NCBI GenBank assembly: GCA_945901145.1
Contig: CAMDJY010000013.1
Span: 1-12,926, forward strand
Length of the DNA stretch: 12,926 bases
Origin: Legionella genomosp. 1
GTDB taxonomy: Bacteria > Pseudomonadota > Gammaproteobacteria > Legionellales > Legionellaceae
Direction: 5' to 3'
Each line of letters opens with the position of its first letter. Positions within the stretch are counted from its first letter, which is position 1. Positions 1 through 7,606 of this stretch are shown in pieces. The notes under the pieces were generated by a model. That model did no database searches. It was given only the letters and a program-made list of their open reading frames with translations, and was not told where the DNA came from. Position numbers and translations under genes: made by a program.

Positions 1-878
1 ACCCGAACGAGAACTAGGGTATGATTGGGGCTATAGCGGATTGCGTTGTCGACTAGGTTACGAAATAAAATGCTTAAAGCCGTGGTGTTGCCTTTGATGC
101 AAAGCATCGGCTCGCTTTGTTGAAACTCGAGTTCTATCTGCCTGTCGATTGCTGAAGGCGCTAGCATCGCTAGAGTATCTCGTGCAATGCGTGCGATTTC
201 AATGATGTCTTGTTCTTCTTTGATGTTATCAGGTACTAAGTTACTCATGGTCAATAATTGTTGAATGATGTGGGTGCTGCGATTGACACTTGAAATTAAT
301 TTATGCAGTGCTTTATTTTTTTCATCGAGATTAGCTGTGTTAAGCGCCACTTGTGCTTGTGCTTTAATTGCAGCAAGCGGGGTTTTAAGTTCGTGCGCAG
401 CATCCGCTGCAAAACGTTTTTCACGCTCAAACCCATCTTGTAGACGCAAGAACAGATGATTTAGTTCATCAATCAGGGGTCTAATTTCTTCAGGAACGGC
501 TTGGGAAACTGGCTCAAGATGGGTTGGTGCTCGATTTGATACTTCAATGGCGACGCGATTGAGGCTATCTAAGCCCCTGCCGATAATAATCCAAATCAGT
601 AAGCCTGATAATGGAAAGGTTAACAACATAATATAAAGATCATCAAGAATAATTCGTAAACCTAATTGATGACTCGCTTCTTCATGTTGATTAAAATCGA
701 TGAGTTCGCGATCAGGTAGAATTGAATAAGAAATGGCATTTGTTGCAATCAGGCTATTCACATGCTCTTGTATATCTTGTTTATCTAAAAAATAATTTCC
801 AATTACTGTGAGCAGGGTGGTCACTGTGATTGCTAAGAGTAAATGAATGAGTAAATATTTTCGTATCGAAGTTTTCAA
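1..878 (-). CDS. Sensor histidine kinase, QseC/PmrB-like (partial, C-terminus outside window)
   Basis: This is an inner-membrane sensor kinase, presumed partner of the response regulator immediately upstream. Reading from a TTG at 878 gives about 292 residues before the window edge. I see a first membrane helix (about 8-30), a short periplasmic stretch (about 32-80), a second helix (about 81-99), a HAMP-like linker and the H-box FAADAAHELKTPLAA with phospho-acceptor His162. An N-box (NLVDNAIRYSP) lies near residue 280, just before the edge, so the remaining ATP-binding G-boxes are missing only because of truncation. TTG is chosen because the frame is closed by TAG at 899-897, no ATG or GTG lies between, and the first internal Met (about 84) is inside helix 2. 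A weak GTGAG precedes it. It starts 21 nt after the regulator stop, so translation is probably coupled. Specific ligand is unknown; the periplasmic loop of about 50 residues is nearer PmrB than QseC in size. Confidence 0.9.
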   Translation of the reverse strand, partial: MKTSIRKYLLIHLLLAITVTTLLTVIGNYFLDKQDIQEHVNSLIATNAISYSILPDRELIDFNQHEEASHQLGLRIILDDLYIMLLTFPLSGLLIWIIIGRGLDSLNRVAIEVSNRAPTHLEPVSQAVPEEIRPLIDELNHLFLRLQDGFEREKRFAADAAHELKTPLAAIKAQAQVALNTANLDEKNKALHKLISSVNRSTHIIQQLLTMSNLVPDNIKEEQDIIEIARIARDTLAMLAPSAIDRQIELEFQQSEPMLCIKGNTTALSILFRNLVDNAIRYSPNHTLVLVR

Positions 879-899
879 ATTTGTGATCTCACTTGGCTA

Positions 900-1562
900 T
901 CACTCATCTTTTTCAGCCATATACCCAATACCGCGAATCGTTCGAATGAAATTGGCATTGAGTTTTTTACGCAGGTTATGAATATGGACTTCTAAAGCGT
1001 TACTATCGACGTCTTCATCCCATCCATAAATACTTTGCATCAGCTGATCACGTGATAGCGCTTGGCCACTGTTCTCAAGCAACTTTTGTAACAGAGCAAA
1101 CTCTCTGCGGGGCACATTGATGATTTGATCATCGAGCATCACCGTGTGTGCGGCAGGGTCGAGGGTAATATTTTTGTATTGAATCACTGTGTCTGCACGA
1201 CCTTGGGAACGTCGAATCAGTGCACGAACTCGGGCGCTTAATTCATTCAAATCAAACGGTTTAATCATGTAATCATCGGCACCCATATCGAGCCCCTGTA
1301 CGCGATCTTCAATTGATTCACGTGCTGTTAAAATAATAACAGGCGTACGATCACCGACTTGTCTGACGGATTGGAGCATTTTCAGCCCAGATAATTTGGG
1401 TAAACCTAAGTCTAAAATAACCAACTCAAATGATTCCAGTCTTAGTACTGCGCGTGCAGTTTCTCCATCTTTGACCCAATCAACGATATAACCAAATTGA
1501 GTTAAGCCGGTTTTTAGGGCGTCTCCTAATAACTCGTCATCTTCAACCAATAGTAATCGCAT
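900..1562 (-). CDS. OmpR/PhoB-family response regulator (QseB/PmrA-like)
   Basis: This is a cytoplasmic two-component transcription factor of 220 residues. The receiver domain (about 1-115) begins MRLLLVEDDELL. Acidic residues Glu7, Asp8 and Asp9 lie near the Mg site, Asp51 (VILDLGLP) is the phospho-acceptor, and the switch residues are Thr79 and Lys101 (MIKPFD). The OmpR-type winged helix follows (about 124-220), with the typical RRLxRRE-like stretch NVPRREFALLQ and the C-terminal RTIRGIGYMAE. An ATG 18 nt upstream (1580) would add six residues. I prefer 1562 because AGAGGA lies about 9 nt before it, the upstream ATG has no Shine-Dalgarno, and the family normally begins directly with this beta-strand. 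It sits between yciB (31 nt upstream) and the kinase (21 nt downstream), so all three probably share one transcript. Target genes cannot be inferred. Subfamily assignment by eye is only approximate. Confidence 0.95.
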   Translation of the reverse strand: MRLLLVEDDELLGDALKTGLTQFGYIVDWVKDGETARAVLRLESFELVILDLGLPKLSGLKMLQSVRQVGDRTPVIILTARESIEDRVQGLDMGADDYMIKPFDLNELSARVRALIRRSQGRADTVIQYKNITLDPAAHTVMLDDQIINVPRREFALLQKLLENSGQALSRDQLMQSIYGWDEDVDSNALEVHIHNLRKKLNANFIRTIRGIGYMAEKDE

Positions 1563-1593
1563 GGTATTGTTTCCTCTCATCTAGGCGATGATT

Positions 1594-2154
1594 TTATCTT
1601 TCTTTGACGCGTCTTGGTTTTAGATCTTTCATTGAAATGTGTTTGGTTAAATAAATCGCTTGAATGAATACAAAAAATAAGGTGAATCCAACGCCACCAA
1701 AGAGTTTGAACGTCACCCAAAAATCAGTATCAAATGAATAAGCGACGTATAGATTAATCGAGCCCATTATTAAAAAAAACACACACCATGCATAATTTAA
1801 TCGATACCATATTTTGGTGGGGAGGTCGATATTGCCTTCCATCATTTTTTGAATGAGAGGTTTTTTGCCAATAAAAGCCGATCCCAAAAAGAGTAGTGAA
1901 GAAAACCAATATAGTCCTGTAGGCTTCCATTTAATAAACCAAGGATTTTGAAAAATCAGTGTTGCGCTGCCGAGTACGACAATCAGTGTTAAGCTAATTA
2001 GGTGCATTTTGTCATAGTGATGATTTTTTAAGCGGTAAAATACGACTTGCAGTACTGCTGCAATCATAGCGACAGTGGTTGCTGAATAGATGCCATAGAG
2101 CTTGTAGCATATAAAAAAAACAATAATTGGGAAAAAATCAAACAGTAGCTTCAT
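1594..2154 (-). CDS. yciB: Inner-membrane-spanning protein YciB (intracellular septation protein A family)
   Basis: This is a polytopic inner-membrane protein of 186 residues, close to the E. coli YciB length of about 179. It starts [14 protein letters not shown], the typical opening of the family. About five hydrophobic helices are visible (roughly 6-23, 26-41, 53-68, 80-95 and 118-140, with a further hydrophobic stretch at 148-170). The family-typical segment [20 protein letters not shown] is present, as is the basic cytoplasmic tail ending [11 protein letters not shown]. YciB is linked in other bacteria to cell-envelope maintenance and septation, but its biochemical activity is not settled. 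Here it heads an apparent operon with the response regulator and kinase. An extended -10 promoter lies 34 nt upstream. The Shine-Dalgarno is poor (GAAG or ACGG before ATG). The start is well supported by the conserved N-terminus. Confidence 0.93.
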   Translation of the reverse strand: MKLLFDFFPIIVFFICYKLYGIYSATTVAMIAAVLQVVFYRLKNHHYDKMHLISLTLIVVLGSATLIFQNPWFIKWKPTGLYWFSSLLFLGSAFIGKKPLIQKMMEGNIDLPTKIWYRLNYAWCVFFLIMGSINLYVAYSFDTDFWVTFKLFGGVGFTLFFVFIQAIYLTKHISMKDLKPRRVKER

Positions 2155-2187
2155 AAATACCGTCTTCAGTTAAATACTCAAGAAGGT

Positions 2188-2196
2188 ATTATATCA
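2188..2196 (-). promoter_or_regulatory. Extended -10 promoter for the yciB-two-component operon
   Basis: On the minus strand the sequence reads TGATATAAT, a perfect TATAAT with the TGn extension. The hexamer occupies 2193-2188. The region 17-18 nt upstream (GTCAAA or TGTCAA, at the 3' end of the MFS gene) is a poor -35, which an extended -10 can tolerate. Transcription would start near 2181, leaving a leader of about 27 nt before the yciB ATG. Inferred from sequence only. Confidence 0.6.
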
Positions 2197-2204
2197 TACG
2201 ATTT

Positions 2205-3422
2205 CTATTTTTTTGACATAAAAAATCTTTCTTGGCAGGCGATCAATAAAAACCCTAGCACGCCGAGTGCCAGGGTGACTGGAATCACACTGATGCCGTA
2301 TATGAACGCTTGATTGACTTTCGTGCCGCCAAAATAATGAATAACAAAGCCAATGCTCGCATGAAAACCATAACCAAAGCTCATGATAATCATATTGGCA
2401 ATTGCTGTTGTTAAACCTGCAAGTTGTTCCGGTACATAGGTAGATGCTTTATAAATTGCTAAGATTTGGTATGCACAACAGACGCCGACAATCAGAAAAC
2501 TCAAGGTAATGCTTGATATTGATAAAATTTGCAGCACCAGTGCAGTAAACGTTAATAGCATAATAAGCCCTGAGGTGATAATAACCGCCAAGTAACCTTT
2601 AGTTTTTTCTGCGATTAAGCTTAATATCGGTGCGCCAAAGCACATGCCAACAAAGATCATCGAGGGCAGCGAATGTGCTATTGTATCGTCTAGTCCGTAG
2701 ACTTGTTTCAAAAAAGCTGGGCCCCATACGTCAGAAAACCCCTCTAAGGGACCAAGCATGAGTCCTGAAAAACAACATAATCCAATCACACGACCATTGG
2801 TAATCACTGTTTTTACATTATGCATAATCGATGTGTTCGGTGCCGAATGAACTTCCGGCGCAATGACATAAGTGACTCCTGCGAGAATTAAACCAATGAC
2901 AATAAACATTTCAACGATGGCTTTATAGCCCCAAACATGGCAAAGATAGCTGACGGGTTCTCCCCCGTAAATGGCACCAATGAGGCCAATGGTCACTGAA
3001 AGACTGAGCATCCTTGGAAAAAGTGATTCTCGAAACGACATACGAATGATTTTAAACGTACCTAAGATAGCAGCAGAAGAGCCAATACCAATCAATGCTC
3101 GGCCTAAAATGGGATAAATCCATTGTTCAGCGTAGACGATGGGCAATAATCCAATAACGGTTAATAAAATACAACCAGTCATGATTTTTCGAGGTCCAAA
3201 TCGATCGAGTAAAATACCAATTGGTAAATGAACCAGAGAATAGGCTATATAATACACCCCAGAGACTTGGCCAAATACTGTTGCGTCAATATGGAATTGA
3301 TGCGTAATATCTTCCAACATAATACTTGGCATGACACGTAAAATATATTGATAAGCATAAAAGACAGATGCAATCGCCCAAGCAAACCAGGCAAATTTTT
3401 GAGATTTAGACATATTGGACAT
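2205..3422 (-). CDS. Major facilitator superfamily transporter, substrate unknown
   Basis: This is an inner-membrane secondary transporter of 405 residues with about 12 hydrophobic helices. The opening segment contains YILRVMPSIM, followed by the loop 2-3 MFS signature at about residues 69-79 (GILLDRFGPRK). This resembles MFS paralogues common in Legionella, Coxiella and other intracellular gammaproteobacteria, some of which import amino acids or other host metabolites. That similarity is from memory and does not assign a substrate. The start is supported by AGAGG 7-8 nt upstream of ATG 3422. A second Met at residue 4 has no better signal. The gene is divergent from pdxJ and shares an 81-nt intergenic region with it. 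Transport of a vitamin B6-related compound is possible by context but not supported by any visible residue. It ends 50 nt before yciB, which has its own promoter. Confidence 0.88.
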   Translation of the reverse strand: MSNMSKSQKFAWFAWAIASVFYAYQYILRVMPSIMLEDITHQFHIDATVFGQVSGVYYIAYSLVHLPIGILLDRFGPRKIMTGCILLTVIGLLPIVYAEQWIYPILGRALIGIGSSAAILGTFKIIRMSFRESLFPRMLSLSVTIGLIGAIYGGEPVSYLCHVWGYKAIVEMFIVIGLILAGVTYVIAPEVHSAPNTSIMHNVKTVITNGRVIGLCCFSGLMLGPLEGFSDVWGPAFLKQVYGLDDTIAHSLPSMIFVGMCFGAPILSLIAEKTKGYLAVIITSGLIMLLTFTALVLQILSISSITLSFLIVGVCCAYQILAIYKASTYVPEQLAGLTTAIANMIIMSFGYGFHASIGFVIHYFGGTKVNQAFIYGISVIPVTLALGVLGFLLIACQERFFMSKK

Positions 3423-3446
3423 AACAGACCTCTACAAAACAAGCAA

Positions 3447-3475
3447 TGGACAAATTGTAACTATTTAACTATGCT
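3447..3475 (+). promoter_or_regulatory. Sigma-70 promoter for pdxJ
   Basis: TGGACA (3447-3452, 5 of 6 to TTGACA) is followed by exactly 17 nt and then TATGCT (3470-3475, 4 of 6 to TATAAT). Transcription would start near 3482, giving a leader of about 22 nt before the pdxJ ATG at 3504. Inferred from spacing and consensus only. Confidence 0.55.
3454..3459 (-). promoter_or_regulatory. Candidate -10 for the MFS gene
   Basis: The minus strand reads TACAAT (5 of 6 to TATAAT) about 31 nt upstream of the MFS ATG. The -35 position offers only weak matches such as TTAGTT. It lies inside the spacer of the pdxJ promoter on the other strand, so the two promoters overlap back to back and may exclude each other. 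Confidence 0.35.
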
Positions 3476-3503
3476 AACTAATTTTATTAAAACCGATTAT
3501 CCT

Positions 3504-4226
3504 ATGACAAAGCTCAGTGTTAATGTGAATAAACTCGCAACATTGCGAAACGCGCGTGGAAAAAATAATCCAGATGTACTTAAAATGACGTTAGATATCA
3601 TTAAATTCGGTGCACACGGCATTACTGTTCACCCACGACCAGATGGCCGTCATATTCTAACAGAAGATGTGTTAAAGATCTCTAAAACAATTGACGTTGA
3701 GTTGAATATCGAAGGTTATCCCGATGAAAAATTTCTAGATTTGATTCAGACGGTGAAGCCTGCACAATGTACTCTGGTTCCTGATCCACCCCATGTATTG
3801 ACGTCTAATGCCGGTTGGAACCTTGAAGAAAATTTTGAATTATTAAACCATGTCACTGAAGTTTTAGCAGAAAACCAAGTTCGAAGCTCTTTATTTATCG
3901 ATCCTTTTGCCATGACAGAACAAGAGATCCAATATTTAAAAACAATCAAACCTAATCGTGTTGAGTTATATACAGAAGCATATGCCGATGCATTTGGTAC
4001 GGAAAACCAAACCCGCGTATTGGATGTTTATCAGCGTGTAGCCTATGAAGTTGAGTGTTTGGATATTGGCCTCAATGCTGGTCATGATCTAAATCTTGAT
4101 AATCTTAGACTTTTTATTCAACAAATTCCTATCATTCAAGAAGTATCGATTGGTCATGCCTTGATTTGCGAAGCGCTTTATCTTGGGATGGAAGAGACAA
4201 TAAAGCGCTATTTGGATTTTTTGTAA
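3504..4226 (+). CDS. pdxJ: Pyridoxine 5'-phosphate synthase PdxJ (Bacteroidota-type sequence)
   Basis: PdxJ condenses 3-amino-2-oxopropyl phosphate (from PdxA) with 1-deoxyxylulose 5-phosphate to form pyridoxine 5'-phosphate, the last step of the DXP-dependent vitamin B6 route in the cytoplasm. The product is 240 residues, a normal length. Visible family motifs are NVNKLATLRNARG (7-19), TVHPRPDGRHI with His43, Arg45 and His50, NIEG with Glu70, RVELYTEAYA with Glu154, NAGHDL with His194, and SIGHA (215-219). Proteobacterial PdxJ usually reads VNIDHxATLRxARG and HxREDRRHI. This protein instead has the NK, HPRPDGRH and TSNAGW forms that I associate with Bacteroidota enzymes, and its MTKLSVN start also matches that type. 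The open frame extends upstream to 3348, but those codons overlap the MFS gene and are not family-like. No Shine-Dalgarno is visible before 3504 or before the ATG at 3471. No terminator is seen downstream. Confidence 0.93.
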   Translation: MTKLSVNVNKLATLRNARGKNNPDVLKMTLDIIKFGAHGITVHPRPDGRHILTEDVLKISKTIDVELNIEGYPDEKFLDLIQTVKPAQCTLVPDPPHVLTSNAGWNLEENFELLNHVTEVLAENQVRSSLFIDPFAMTEQEIQYLKTIKPNRVELYTEAYADAFGTENQTRVLDVYQRVAYEVECLDIGLNAGHDLNLDNLRLFIQQIPIIQEVSIGHALICEALYLGMEETIKRYLDFL

Positions 4227-4287
4227 AATGTTATTACTCAGGTGTTGCACTTCAAATTTGAAAGGGCCAAATTATAAAATAATCAAT

Positions 4288-4316
4288 TTGACTTTTAATT
4301 AAATTGCACTAACCTT
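4288..4316 (+). promoter_or_regulatory. Candidate promoter for the 11-mer repeat protein gene
   Basis: TTGACT (4288-4293, 5 of 6 to the -35 consensus) is followed 16 nt later by TAACCT (4310-4315). The latter is poor as a sigma-70 -10, but the enclosing CTAACCTT (4309-4316) resembles the sigma-S type -10 CTACACTT (6 of 8). The leader would be about 58 nt and would contain a 7-bp A/T-rich hairpin (AAAAGGA 4321-4327 with TCCTTTT 4337-4343). The sigma-S assignment is inference. Confidence 0.35.
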
Positions 4317-4379
4317 AGACAAAAGGATCATAAATTTCCTTTTTGGCAAAATAAAAAAACATTTAACGAGGAGTGATTT

Positions 4380-4667
4380 ATGAAAAGTTTACATATGATT
4401 GCATTCGCTTTCAGTGTTGCTTTAAGTACAGGTGCATCAGCTTCGACGATGTCCAGCGGCTTAGATGATATTGGCCATTCACTTGCTGATGTATGGCATG
4501 GTGTGGTGCATGGTACAACAACTGTTGTCCATGGTGTTGGTTCTGCAGCAACAGGCGTATGGGACGGAACTAAGCGTGGAACGCAAGATGTTATGCATGG
4601 TACCTCACATGTAGTTGACCATAGCGTCAAAACAGTTGAACATACGACATCAACCGTTACTAGATAA
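4380..4667 (+). CDS. Small exported histidine-rich protein made of six 11-residue repeats
   Basis: I do not recognise this 95-residue protein. Residues 1-21 look like a Sec signal peptide: Lys2, a hydrophobic core, and a GASA-type cleavage site, giving a mature protein of about 74 residues. From residue 29 to 94 the chain splits into six tandem 11-mers starting at 29, 40, 51, 62, 73 and 84. Position 1 is D/H/H/D/H/K, position 2 mostly Gly, position 3 I/V/V/T/T/V, position 5 H/H/S/R/H/H, position 10 Val in five units, and position 11 W/V/W/M/V/T. Examples are HGVVHGTTTVV (40-50) and HGVGSAATGVW (51-61). The mature part has eight histidines and no cysteine. An 11-residue period fits a long amphipathic helix, as in LEA, synuclein or apolipoprotein repeats, but Gly and beta-branched residues make a helix uncertain. 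GAGGAG 6 nt before ATG fixes the start. It appears monocistronic, with its own promoter and terminator. Periplasmic or surface lipid or metal binding is speculation. Confidence 0.88.
   Translation: MKSLHMIAFAFSVALSTGASASTMSSGLDDIGHSLADVWHGVVHGTTTVVHGVGSAATGVWDGTKRGTQDVMHGTSHVVDHSVKTVEHTTSTVTR
4464..4661 (+). repeat. Six degenerate 33-bp tandem repeats encoding the 11-mers
   Basis: Units begin at 4464, 4497, 4530, 4563, 4596 and 4629. Units 2, 3 and 5 all begin CATGGT, and units 2 and 3 share CATGGTGT. The first units end in GTATGG (1 and 3). The DNA similarity within the coding frame suggests growth by duplication of a 33-bp module followed by divergence. Confidence 0.75.
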
Positions 4668-4675
4668 TTTTTTAT

Positions 4676-4729
4676 TTCATCTATCAGTACTATCGGACAT
4701 GATATGCTGATAGATGAATCTTTTTATTT
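4676..4729 (+). terminator. Strong rho-independent terminator after the repeat-protein gene
   Basis: TTCATCTATCAG (4676-4687) and CTGATAGATGAA (4707-4718) form a perfect 12-bp stem. Inside the 19-nt gap, TATC (4691-4694) pairs with GATA (4701-4704) around the loop GGACAT, so the hairpin is longer than 16 bp with a small bulge. The tail TCTTTTTATTT (4719-4729) follows directly. The opposite strand lacks a T-tract, so it acts on the plus strand only. Confidence 0.85.
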
Positions 4730-4756
4730 GCATATCTGAGACACATTCTTTATAGT
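4728..4756 (+). promoter_or_regulatory. Promoter for ampG
   Basis: TTGCAT (4728-4733, first three bases match the -35) is 17 nt from TATAGT (4751-4756, 5 of 6 to TATAAT). Transcription would start near 4763. The -35 begins inside the T-tail of the preceding terminator, so the two elements are fused end to end. Confidence 0.5.
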
Positions 4757-4779
4757 CGCTTAATTTTAAAATTTTTTGT

Positions 4780-6063
4780 ATGTTTTTCATGAATCAGCGA
4801 CTCCTGATTATTCTTATGCTTGGTTTTTCTTCTGGATTACCACTGTCTTTGCTTAGTGGCACGCTCCAGGCTTGGTTTACGCAATCAGGCTCATCTTTAA
4901 TGACGGTCGGGTTGCTCAGCATGATTGGTTTTCCTTATAGTTATCGTTTTCTCTGGGCGCCGCTATTAGACCGTTATGTTTTATTTTCTATTGGGCGACG
5001 TCGCAGCTGGATTTTAGTGACGCAAATTTTATTATTTTTAGGATTTAACGGCATTGTCTGGTTCTCGCCCAATTCAGCACCAAGCATAATTATTGGCTTA
5101 GCTGTGATCTTGGTTTTTATTTCTGCGACTCAAGATATTGCAATCGATGCTCATCGAACCGAGTATTTAAGAGTTGAAGAACATGCCCTTGGTGCATCTT
5201 TTGCGATTTTAGGCTATCGATGTGCTTTGTTAATCGCCGGAGGACTCTCCTTAGTGATTGCTCAGTACTGCGGTTGGGTGTGGACGTATCGATTAATTAG
5301 TTTATTGATGTTGATAGGCATGCTGGCTATTGCGTTTTCGACCGAGCCATTTCGACCTGAACCAGGTACTTATGTTAAAAAAGACTTGTTGCCGTCTTTT
5401 ATTCTTCCTGCAAAAGCGCTGTTTTCTGAGCCGGATATCTATATTTTATTAATCTTTGTGATTTTTTATAAATTAGGTGAGGCGTTTACTGCGTCAACCA
5501 GTGGCATTGTTATTCCTTTTTTAATTCAAGGTATTGGATTTCCACTCGATGTCATAGGTTATGTGAACAAAATTCTTGGGTTAAGCGCAGCCATTATTGG
5601 GAGTATCAGCGCTGGAATTTTGCTGCTGCGTTGGTCTTTGTTTCGAGCTTTATTAACTTTTGGTTTGTTTCAAGCAGTAAGTAATTTGTTGTTTGTAGCA
5701 TTGGCTATTGTTGGCAAAAATTTATCACTCTTTTGTCTTGCTGTTGTTTGTGAGAATTTTGCATCAGGGATGTCAGCAGTCGCCTTGGTTGCATTGTTTA
5801 TGCGGATTGTTGATCTGCGTTATACCGCGACACAATTTTCAATTTTAACCGCATTTGCTTTTTTACCCCGTACTTTTTCAGGCCCAATTGCGGCGTTAGG
5901 GCAATCGTGGCTGGGTTGGGTTGGCTTATATGAATCAGTATTTCTGATATCGCTTGGGTTTATTCCATTTTTATTCATGGTTTACAAATCAAACTATGCC
6001 AGAGAATTAGAAACTCTAGAAATCTCTGATGTGATTGACTTTAACCAGTCCAAGCAAGCTTAA
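4780..6063 (+). CDS. ampG: AmpG-family muropeptide permease
   Basis: This MFS-type inner-membrane permease is predicted to import GlcNAc-anhydroMurNAc (peptides) from the periplasm for peptidoglycan recycling. It has 427 residues and about 12 hydrophobic helices. AmpG hallmarks are GFSSGLPLSLLSGTLQAWF (15-33), FLWAPLLDRY (57-66) followed by IGRRRSW (71-77), and SATQDIAIDAHRTEYL (115-130), which keeps the Gln-Asp...Asp pattern of E. coli AmpG (SQDIVFDAWKTD) with Arg126 in place of the Lys. It is shorter than the E. coli protein (491 residues), mostly at the C-terminus. The start is uncertain. ATG 4780 and ATG 4789 both lack a Shine-Dalgarno; both fall just after the predicted transcription start. 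No cell-wall recycling enzymes are adjacent. Assignment to AmpG over other MFS acetyl-CoA or sugar carriers is well supported by the N-terminal motifs. Direct involvement in beta-lactamase control cannot be judged here. Confidence 0.88.
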   Translation: MFFMNQRLLIILMLGFSSGLPLSLLSGTLQAWFTQSGSSLMTVGLLSMIGFPYSYRFLWAPLLDRYVLFSIGRRRSWILVTQILLFLGFNGIVWFSPNSAPSIIIGLAVILVFISATQDIAIDAHRTEYLRVEEHALGASFAILGYRCALLIAGGLSLVIAQYCGWVWTYRLISLLMLIGMLAIAFSTEPFRPEPGTYVKKDLLPSFILPAKALFSEPDIYILLIFVIFYKLGEAFTASTSGIVIPFLIQGIGFPLDVIGYVNKILGLSAAIIGSISAGILLLRWSLFRALLTFGLFQAVSNLLFVALAIVGKNLSLFCLAVVCENFASGMSAVALVALFMRIVDLRYTATQFSILTAFAFLPRTFSGPIAALGQSWLGWVGLYESVFLISLGFIPFLFMVYKSNYARELETLEISDVIDFNQSKQA

Positions 6064-6092
6064 AAATTACTGGTATTTTTTTTGCATTATTG

Positions 6093-6098
6093 TATAAT
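6093..6098 (+). promoter_or_regulatory. -10 element of the guaB promoter
   Basis: A perfect TATAAT lies 31 nt before the guaB ATG. No good -35 is found at 16-18 nt (CTGGTA or TGGTAT). Transcription would start near 6105, leaving about 25 nt of leader, too short for a purine riboswitch. No terminator separates ampG from this point, so read-through is also possible. Confidence 0.5.
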
Positions 6099-6108
6099 GT
6101 TTGGTTAA

Positions 6109-7602
<1,494 letters not shown>

Positions 7603-7606
7603 AATT

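Noticed and set aside
265..459. Plus-strand 64-codon frame near the left edge
   Set aside because: It is opposite the histidine kinase H-box region, which is clearly the coding strand.
3348..3503. N-terminal extension of pdxJ in the same frame
   Set aside because: It overlaps the start of the divergent MFS gene, lies upstream of the pdxJ promoter, and PdxJ proteins of this type begin at MTKLSVN.
4251..4262. Palindrome TTCAAATTTGAA downstream of pdxJ, and two TTGCACT copies at 4245 and 4304
   Set aside because: A/T-rich 12-bp palindromes and 7-bp repeats arise easily at this base composition; there is no T-tail for a terminator and no second copy of the palindrome to suggest an operator.
4328..4630. 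Antisense 100-codon open frame across the 11-mer repeat gene
   Set aside because: It is a by-product of the 33-bp repeat in another frame: Cys/Thr/Pro-rich, no ribosome-binding site, and the plus-strand gene has a signal peptide, Shine-Dalgarno and terminator.
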